From Deltaproteobacteria bacterium (GTDB lineage: Bacteria > Myxococcota_A > Polyangia > JAAYKL01): a stretch of DNA of 33,836 nt. The notes beneath the pieces are model-generated. The model searched no databases. It was not told the DNA's origin and saw only the letters and a program-made list of their open reading frames with translations. A program made the position numbers and the translations under genes. Every line of letters starts with the position of its first letter. Position 1 is the first letter of the stretch. Location: contig JAUVDV010000057.1 of NCBI GenBank assembly GCA_030595125.1, positions 1 to 33,836 on the forward strand. The letters are read 5' to 3'. Shown here one piece after another: positions 28,897 through 33,836 of the stretch.

Positions 28897-31716
28897 CTAC
28901 AGCATCTCGCAGACATAGGGCCGGGCGGTCGTGCAGGGTAAGTCGTTCCACGTGCCGGCGCTGTAAGAGATCTCGGTGCAGTCCTCGTTATTGCTGGCGT
29001 TGTCGGGTTGCTCCGAGCCCCAGTTGTGCCAGGAGTAGGCGTCGCCGTCCGTATTGACGAACCGCCGGACGTCGAGGACCCAACTGCCTTCGCTGTAACC
29101 GTCGATGAAGACGAGATAACTGCCGGCATTGAGATACAGCCTGAGCAGCGAGTTCAAGCCCGGCCCACCATCATCGTCGCAGCCGTAAACCGTGGTTCCG
29201 AGACACGATGATGTGGAAGAGCAGCTGTTGTACGTGCCATTGTCGACCTCGATGACCGTGTCGTAGTTGCTACCGTTCGTTGAGAACACCCAGTACCCGG
29301 CGTTCGTAATGCTGATCTGCGTCAGGGAATCCCCGTAGCCGGATGGCCCACAGTCCAGGTACCAGTCGTCAAACGTCATGTTGTTCCCCGTGTAGTGACC
29401 ACCTGCGGAACTCAGGAGGCAGCATTCGGAGCAGTCGTCGCAGTTGCCGAGGGCTGCCGAGGCGGTGGCGTTGTCCTTGAGACCGATCCAGTAGTTGGCC
29501 GACGCAAGGCCGTTTACAAAGGTGTTCTCCGCAGCGGTGGTGATAGACGCCAGGTGCCCACCGTCTGCGACGCAATCCGCTTCGGCGGCGCTCCAGCTCG
29601 TAGCGGCGGAAACATACCAGTAGCAGTGATTATTGGTGCTCCAGATGGTGCCCAGGCACGTCTGGCACACTCCCGCGCCGGTGCATCCCGCAGTGCACAC
29701 CTCCATGGTCGGTGTGTAGCTACAAGCGCCGCTGGAGCACGTGCCGTTGGAAGTGTAATGATATGCGTTGCCGCCACTGCAATAATCGGACGGAAGTGTA
29801 TCGCACAGATCGCACCCCGCACCGCTCCCACCCGCCCAGCACAGGTAGTCCGATCCGCATGCCGATCCCAGATTACTCCAGGGCACCGACCCGTCCGGGA
29901 TGCAGGTCCCGCCCCCGTCACAATGCTGGTCTACTGTTCGGGTCTGAGGCTGCTCCAGGCATCCGCCTGATCCGCCGGAGCACTGATACTCGGTTACCGA
30001 GCTGCCACAGGATACGGTGGTTCCGTAATGGTTTGGCAGGCAGATCCCGGCGCCGTCGCACGTATCCTGATCAGAGCAGATCGCTGGACCGCTGCCACAG
30101 TTGACACCCGGCCCCACAAACGAATTCGACGGGCACCCCCCCACCCCGTCGCAGTACTCCGTGACATCGCAGTCACCCACTGCCATTCGACAAATCGTGC
30201 TCGGCGTCGCCAGGTTCTGATCACACGTCCCCATCCCGTCACAGGAGTCCGCCGAGTCGCACGTGGAACTCGAAGAGGAACCACACGGTGTACTGAGAGG
30301 CTCGTGATTGGATTGGCACGAGCCGGAACCGTCGCACGTATCGGGATCTGTGCAGTCAGTGTTGGAAAAATCGCCGCAGAATATGCCGGACAACTCGTAG
30401 TTGTCGAGACAGCTGCCGGAACCGTCGCACATATCGGCGTTGTCGCAATCATCCGAATAGGACGACCCGCAGGAGGTAGAAGAAGATTCGTAGTTAGACA
30501 GGCAAGTACCCACTGAATCGCAGGTATCCGGGTTGTCGCAATCGTTGTTCAGTGTTGAACCACAAAGGGTCCCCGGAGGGAGCAATCCTCCGCCTCCACA
30601 TGAACCCGCGCCGTCGCAGTGATCCGCTATCTCGCACGCGCTCGCCGCAGAGCACGAGGTGGTCGACGGTTCGTAGTTGGGCAGGCAGTTCATTGCGGAA
30701 TCGCAAGTATCCGGGTTGTCGCACTCGTCATCATTGGGATCTCCGCAAGATGCCCCGGGGCTCTTGATCGAATCCGAGGGACAACTACCTACCCCGTCGC
30801 AGAATTCCGCGATGTCGCAATCGTTCACCGCGACCCTGCACTCCACGGTGTTCGGCTCGATATTGGTATCGCACAAACCCGAGCCGTCGCACATATCAGC
30901 GTGATCGCAGATGGAATCCGCGGATGAACCGCAAGCGGTGGTGGAAGGCATGTAGTTGGGCTGACACGCTCCGACGCCGTCGCAGGTATCCGGATTGTCG
31001 CACTCGCCAAAAGACGTATCGCCACAAGGCGTGCTGGCGGGCTCCTGGTTCTCCAGGCAGGTTCCGGAACCGTCGCAGGTGTCCGGGTTGTCGCACTCGC
31101 TAAAAGACGTATCGCCACAAGACGTGCTGGCGGGCTCCTGGTTCTCCAGGCAGGTTCCGGAACCGTCGCAGGTGTCCGGGTTGTCGCACTCGTCGTCGGC
31201 AGGGGATCCGCAAGGCGCATCCACCGGCTCGAACTCCTCCGGGGAGCATCCGCTCGCGCTCACGCCGTCGCAATACTCCGCCACGTCACAGTCGCTCGCC
31301 GCGGGGCGACATTCGTCATCCGTGCCCAGGATCTCATCCGCGGGACAGTCTGCGTTCTCGCCGTCACAGTACTCCTCCACGTCGCAAATACCTGTGACAT
31401 CCCGGCACAGCACCGAGGAGTCCTGGAGGCTACAGGTTCCCTCGAGCCCGGGCAGGTTGCATGCGTCGCAGTCACCGTCGCACACCGTATCGCAACAGTA
31501 TCCGTCCACGCACAAGTCCGGGTCGCCGCACAGTTCCTCCGCGTTGTCTTCATCACACTCGACAGGACCATCGTCCGTGTCGCTATCCGAATTAGAATCA
31601 GAATCAGAATCACTACTGCTCGACGTGTCGTCTTCGACAGGAGTCGCCTCCAACGTTGCGCACGACACAATGAAAAGGATGATGAATAAGAACAGGCAAT
31701 TAATCAGAAAACGCAC
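28897..31716 (-). CDS. Cys-rich repeat lipoprotein with a C-type lectin domain carrying a nested domain
   Basis: The 939-residue protein starts with GTG, six bases after AGGAGG; the nearby ATG is out of frame. The lipobox is I-V-S-C19. An Asp-Ser linker covers about 32-49. Many Cys-rich repeats of about 31 residues, with C-D-N-P-D-T-C-D-G-S-G-T-C cores (disintegrin-like spacing), run to about 640. The C-terminus is a C-type lectin: first part 687-750 (W-I-G-L near 745), second part 888-939 with W-x-N-W, Q-P-D and W-N-D motifs. QPD usually goes with galactose-type binding in lectins. Residues 751-887 are an inserted module resembling the bacterial pre-peptidase C-terminal (PPC) domain. It is first in the four-gene surface run. 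Confidence 0.87.
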   Translation of the reverse strand: MRFLINCLFLFIILFIVSCATLEATPVEDDTSSSSDSDSDSNSDSDTDDGPVECDEDNAEELCGDPDLCVDGYCCDTVCDGDCDACNLPGLEGTCSLQDSSVLCRDVTGICDVEEYCDGENADCPADEILGTDDECRPAASDCDVAEYCDGVSASGCSPEEFEPVDAPCGSPADDECDNPDTCDGSGTCLENQEPASTSCGDTSFSECDNPDTCDGSGTCLENQEPASTPCGDTSFGECDNPDTCDGVGACQPNYMPSTTACGSSADSICDHADMCDGSGLCDTNIEPNTVECRVAVNDCDIAEFCDGVGSCPSDSIKSPGASCGDPNDDECDNPDTCDSAMNCLPNYEPSTTSCSAASACEIADHCDGAGSCGGGGLLPPGTLCGSTLNNDCDNPDTCDSVGTCLSNYESSSTSCGSSYSDDCDNADMCDGSGSCLDNYELSGIFCGDFSNTDCTDPDTCDGSGSCQSNHEPLSTPCGSSSSSTCDSADSCDGMGTCDQNLATPSTICRMAVGDCDVTEYCDGVGGCPSNSFVGPGVNCGSGPAICSDQDTCDGAGICLPNHYGTTVSCGSSVTEYQCSGGSGGCLEQPQTRTVDQHCDGGGTCIPDGSVPWSNLGSACGSDYLCWAGGSGAGCDLCDTLPSDYCSGGNAYHYTSNGTCSSGACSYTPTMEVCTAGCTGAGVCQTCLGTIWSTNNHCYWYVSAATSWSAAEADCVADGGHLASITTAAENTFVNGLASANYWIGLKDNATASAALGNCDDCSECCLLSSAGGHYTGNNMTFDDWYLDCGPSGYGDSLTQISITNAGYWVFSTNGSNYDTVIEVDNGTYNSCSSTSSCLGTTVYGCDDDGGPGLNSLLRLYLNAGSYLVFIDGYSEGSWVLDVRRFVNTDGDAYSWHNWGSEQPDNASNNEDCTEISYSAGTWNDLPCTTARPYVCEML
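30995..31180 (-). repeat. Two nearly identical 93-base tandem units in the Cys-rich region
   Basis: Copies at 30995-31087 and 31088-31180 differ at only a few positions, while neighbouring units of the same protein are much more diverged. One unit codes 31 residues. The similarity points to a recent duplication within the repeat row. Confidence 0.75.
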
Positions 31717-31728
31717 AACATGCCTCCT
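31714..31728 (-). promoter_or_regulatory. Ribosome-binding site selecting a GTG start
   Basis: The minus strand reads AGGAGG (31723-31728), six bases before GTG at 31716-31714. The ATG between them is in another frame and stops after five codons. Spacing and the lipoprotein signal both support GTG. Confidence 0.6.
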
Positions 31729-31825
31729 TGAAAATAACTCTCCATTTGATTAGTTGTTCATTTCTAGCATAGTAACCAAGAAATAACGGAGTGATGACAA
31801 AGTTTCCAAAGCAGTTTAGTCTATC

Positions 31826-31839
31826 GTTCGAAAACGAAC
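31826..31839 (+). promoter_or_regulatory. Small hairpin in the leader of the cyclophilin gene
   Basis: GTTCG-AAAA-CGAAC is a perfect five-base stem with a four-base loop. It lies about five bases before the AGGAG site of the cyclophilin gene. It could modulate translation or be chance. Confidence 0.3.
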
Positions 31840-31857
31840 TGTCACAGGAGTTATTAC

Positions 31858-32373
31858 ATGACCAATCCAATAGCTGTTTGCGAAACATCCCTGGGAACCT
31901 TCAAGATGGAGCTGTTCTCGGACAAGATGCCCATAACTGCCGGTAACTTCGTCGAGCTCGCGAAGAGCGGATTTTACGACGGGCTTCATTTTCACCGTGT
32001 CATCAAGGGCTTCATGTGCCAATTTGGCTGCCCTCACAGCAAGGACCCCAACAGCTCGCAGGCGGGAACCGGCGGTCCTCCTCACGGCACAATCCAGGAC
32101 GAACACCCGGATGACGCCAAGTTTTCCAACGAGCCGGGGACCATTTCCATGGCCAACACTGGCCGGCCCAACTCCGGGGGGTCCCAGTTCTTTCTGAATA
32201 CGGTGCACAACAGCAACCTGGACTGGTTCACCGGTGGACCCTCGAAACACCCGGTATTCGGCAAGGTGTCGGAGGGGATGGACGTGGTCACAGCCATCGA
32301 ATCCACGCCCACAGGAGCCGGAGATCGCCCGATCACGCCGGTCAAGATGATCAAGGTAGCCATTCAAGAGTAA
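31858..32373 (+). CDS. ppiB: Cyclophilin-type peptidyl-prolyl cis-trans isomerase
   Basis: The 171-residue protein has no signal peptide and is likely cytoplasmic. The cyclophilin core has [15 protein letters not shown] (catalytic Arg), G-S-Q-F-F-L-N-T and H-P-V-F-G-K-V segments. It speeds folding at proline bonds. CAGGAG lies nine bases before the ATG. The length matches short bacterial PpiB enzymes. It is divergent from the lectin gene, and the following lipoprotein gene is in the same direction 58 bases away. Confidence 0.94.
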   Translation: MTNPIAVCETSLGTFKMELFSDKMPITAGNFVELAKSGFYDGLHFHRVIKGFMCQFGCPHSKDPNSSQAGTGGPPHGTIQDEHPDDAKFSNEPGTISMANTGRPNSGGSQFFLNTVHNSNLDWFTGGPSKHPVFGKVSEGMDVVTAIESTPTGAGDRPITPVKMIKVAIQE

Positions 32374-32431
32374 TCGGCTCGCGCGCATTTGGAGCCTTTT
32401 CTATAAGTCGGATTAATTCAGGAGAATCATC

Positions 32432-33283
32432 ATGAAGAAACACCCTTTTCTGCTCTGCATGGCCCTCATTGTCTCTTTGATGCTGTCATCCTGCGATGGC
32501 GATCCCGACAACAAGAACGACGGCGGGACCGACGCGGGGCTCGACTGCCAGAACGGCGTCTGGGACGGGGATTACATGGTCGCGGATCTGACCGCAGTTT
32601 TTGAACTCGTCAACTACACCGAAGTATCCGGCCACCTCGATATAACGTCAACGGATCTGCAGGGACTCAACGGCCTCGAATGCCTCGAGACGGTGGGCGG
32701 ACGACTCCAGATAACCAGCCAACTCATGACCGATCTCGGCGGCCTGACCAATCTCACCTCCGTCGGCGACAACCTGACAATCATCGGCAACCAGGCGCTC
32801 CTCAACCTCTCCGCCCTGGGCAACCTCAACAGCCTGGGCGGGCATATCATCATCGCCGACAATATCGAGCTGCTCAATCTCGACGGCCTGTCGAGCCTGG
32901 CCGGAGCAATAAACGGTCCGCTCTCTCTGTACAACAACCTTCACCTGGCCAACGTGGGCGGACTCTCGGGAATCACGTCGATCGGCGGCATGTTGAGAAT
33001 CGCCGACAACGGGGATCTCCAAAATCTCAACGGATTGTCCTCTATCTCGGGCGCCCTCGGCGGCACGCTCCAGATCGAAGGGAATGACATACTCAACAAC
33101 GTTAGCGGTCTCGACGGACTGACTTCCCTCGTCGATTACTTCAGCATCCAGGACAACCCAACCCTTCCCACCTGCGACGCGCTCGCCCTGCTCAACGGGC
33201 TCTCGGGCTTTGGCGGAGACGTGTGCATTCGAGGCAATCTGGCAGACAGCTGCGCGGACGTGACCAGCGGCTGCCTCAACTGA
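32432..33283 (+). CDS. Lipoprotein with leucine-rich receptor L-domain-like repeats
   Basis: The 283-residue protein has a lipobox L-S-S-C21, followed by an acidic Asp/Asn/Gly linker. Repeats of about 24 residues (L-x-G-L-x-x-L-x-x-V-G-G-x-L-x-I, then N-x-x-L-x-x-L) run through the rest, with four cysteines near the C-terminus. This matches the L-domain type leucine-rich fold of receptor ectodomains, which serves in binding. AGGAG precedes the ATG by eight bases. It is on the opposite strand from the lipoprotein run but has the same overall design of lipid anchor, acidic tether and binding domain. Confidence 0.85.
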   Translation: MKKHPFLLCMALIVSLMLSSCDGDPDNKNDGGTDAGLDCQNGVWDGDYMVADLTAVFELVNYTEVSGHLDITSTDLQGLNGLECLETVGGRLQITSQLMTDLGGLTNLTSVGDNLTIIGNQALLNLSALGNLNSLGGHIIIADNIELLNLDGLSSLAGAINGPLSLYNNLHLANVGGLSGITSIGGMLRIADNGDLQNLNGLSSISGALGGTLQIEGNDILNNVSGLDGLTSLVDYFSIQDNPTLPTCDALALLNGLSGFGGDVCIRGNLADSCADVTSGCLN

Positions 33284-33313
33284 TCCCATAATTACGACTA
33301 AACGGTTTTCCCA

Positions 33314-33790
33314 ATGACCACTTCTGCTGAACAATTTATGAGAGAGGCCATCGAGGATTCCCGGCAATGGAAATCCCTGGGCTACGGCGGTCCCTTTGGC
33401 GCCCTCGTGGTCAAGGACTCGGAGATCATAGCCCGCGGCTTCAACCAGGTCGTGAAAAACAATGATCCGACTGCCCACGCGGAGGTCATTGCTATTCGCA
33501 ATGCTTGCCGGATCCTCGGCACTCACAGCCTTGCGGGATGTGAAATCTTCGCCAGCTGCGAGCCGTGTCCCATGTGCATGGCGGCGATATACTGGGCCAG
33601 GATCGACAGAGTATGGTTTGCCTGCACACACATGGACGCTTCTTCCGCCGGTTTCGACGATTCGCTCATCTATCGAGAGATAAGCTTGCCGCCCAAGACG
33701 CGCGAGTTGCCCATGTCACAAATATTGAGGGAAGAAGCTCTCGAAGTCCTCGAGGCATGGGCGCGCAGCACAGACAAGATAATTTACTGA
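33314..33790 (+). CDS. guaD: Guanine deaminase-type nucleoside/nucleobase deaminase
   Basis: The 158-residue zinc enzyme of the cytidine deaminase superfamily has H55-A-E57 in D-P-T-A-H-A-E-V and P84-C85-P-M-C88 as zinc ligands. The rest strongly follows Bacillus subtilis GuaD: A-I-Y-W-A-R-I, then the H-M-D-A-S-S-A-G-F-D-D-S-L-I-Y-R-E-I segment of the swapped C-terminal part. GuaD converts guanine to xanthine for purine salvage. The length is normal. The same fold is used by tRNA adenosine deaminases, but the A-G-F-D-D-S-x-I-Y signature argues for guanine. It starts 30 bases after the L-domain lipoprotein gene. Confidence 0.9.
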   Translation: MTTSAEQFMREAIEDSRQWKSLGYGGPFGALVVKDSEIIARGFNQVVKNNDPTAHAEVIAIRNACRILGTHSLAGCEIFASCEPCPMCMAAIYWARIDRVWFACTHMDASSAGFDDSLIYREISLPPKTRELPMSQILREEALEVLEAWARSTDKIIY

Positions 33791-33815
33791 CCTCTTCGAA
33801 AAAGTGGGGCTCTTT

Positions 33816-33836
33816 ATGTGGGTGGCGATCATCCTG
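33816..33836 (+). CDS. Possible start of a membrane protein (partial at right edge)
   Basis: An ATG begins M-W-V-A-I-I-L and runs off the window. The upstream GTGGGG might serve as a ribosome site, or GTG at 33804 may be the start. Only seven codons are visible, so this is a weak call. Confidence 0.22.

Overview
The window looks like accessory-rich chromosome from a high-GC, Gram-negative deltaproteobacterium-type organism. A Myxococcota or Bradymonadota-like lineage is my best guess, but it is an inference. The clues are a TIGR02266-like PilZ protein, FHA domains attached to a transporter and a VWA protein, a TPR/PEGA protein, Asp-Thr/Asp-Ser repeat linkers in lipoproteins, a MopE-like calcium motif, Cys-rich repeats, and two CPBP intramembrane proteases. 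No rRNA, tRNA or CRISPR array is visible.

Left part (1-8.5 kb): the left edge carries the C-terminal end of a transposase-like protein. A PilZ-like gene follows, converging on a minus-strand operon of three tightly spaced genes: a membrane VWA-FHA protein, an FHA-ABCG-type transporter fusion and a CPBP protease. Next come a VapBC-type toxin-antitoxin pair with a clear promoter, a divergent radical SAM protein of the COG0731 type, and an MNT-like nucleotidyltransferase with a small partner gene.

Middle part (8.5-24.7 kb): this is mostly housekeeping genes mixed with proteins of unknown role. They include glmM with an upstream membrane protein, a signal-peptide membrane protein, a CPBP protease-nadC-birA operon, xseB, a sulfatase-fold protein, an IS200/RAYT-like transposase set among two-hairpin REP-like repeats, radC, a zinc-ribbon membrane protein, an xseA-bioA pair with overlapping stop and start, and a polytopic membrane sulfatase-fold protein.

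Right part (24.9-33.8 kb): four minus-strand genes in a row encode a surface-protein locus. In transcription order they are a Cys-rich C-type lectin lipoprotein with a second domain nested in the lectin fold, a lipoprotein whose C-terminal half resembles the eukaryotic F-box-associated (FBA) glycan-binding domain, a TPR/PEGA membrane protein, and a beta-helix lipoprotein. Three of the four carry Asp-Thr or Asp-Ser tethers. On the plus strand follow a cyclophilin, a leucine-rich L-domain lipoprotein and a guanine-deaminase-type enzyme.

The strongest candidates for something undescribed are the sugar-binding surface lipoprotein locus (FBA-like plus nested lectin), the double-FHA VWA/ABC/CPBP operon, and the REP-like array whose second stem covaries between copies.
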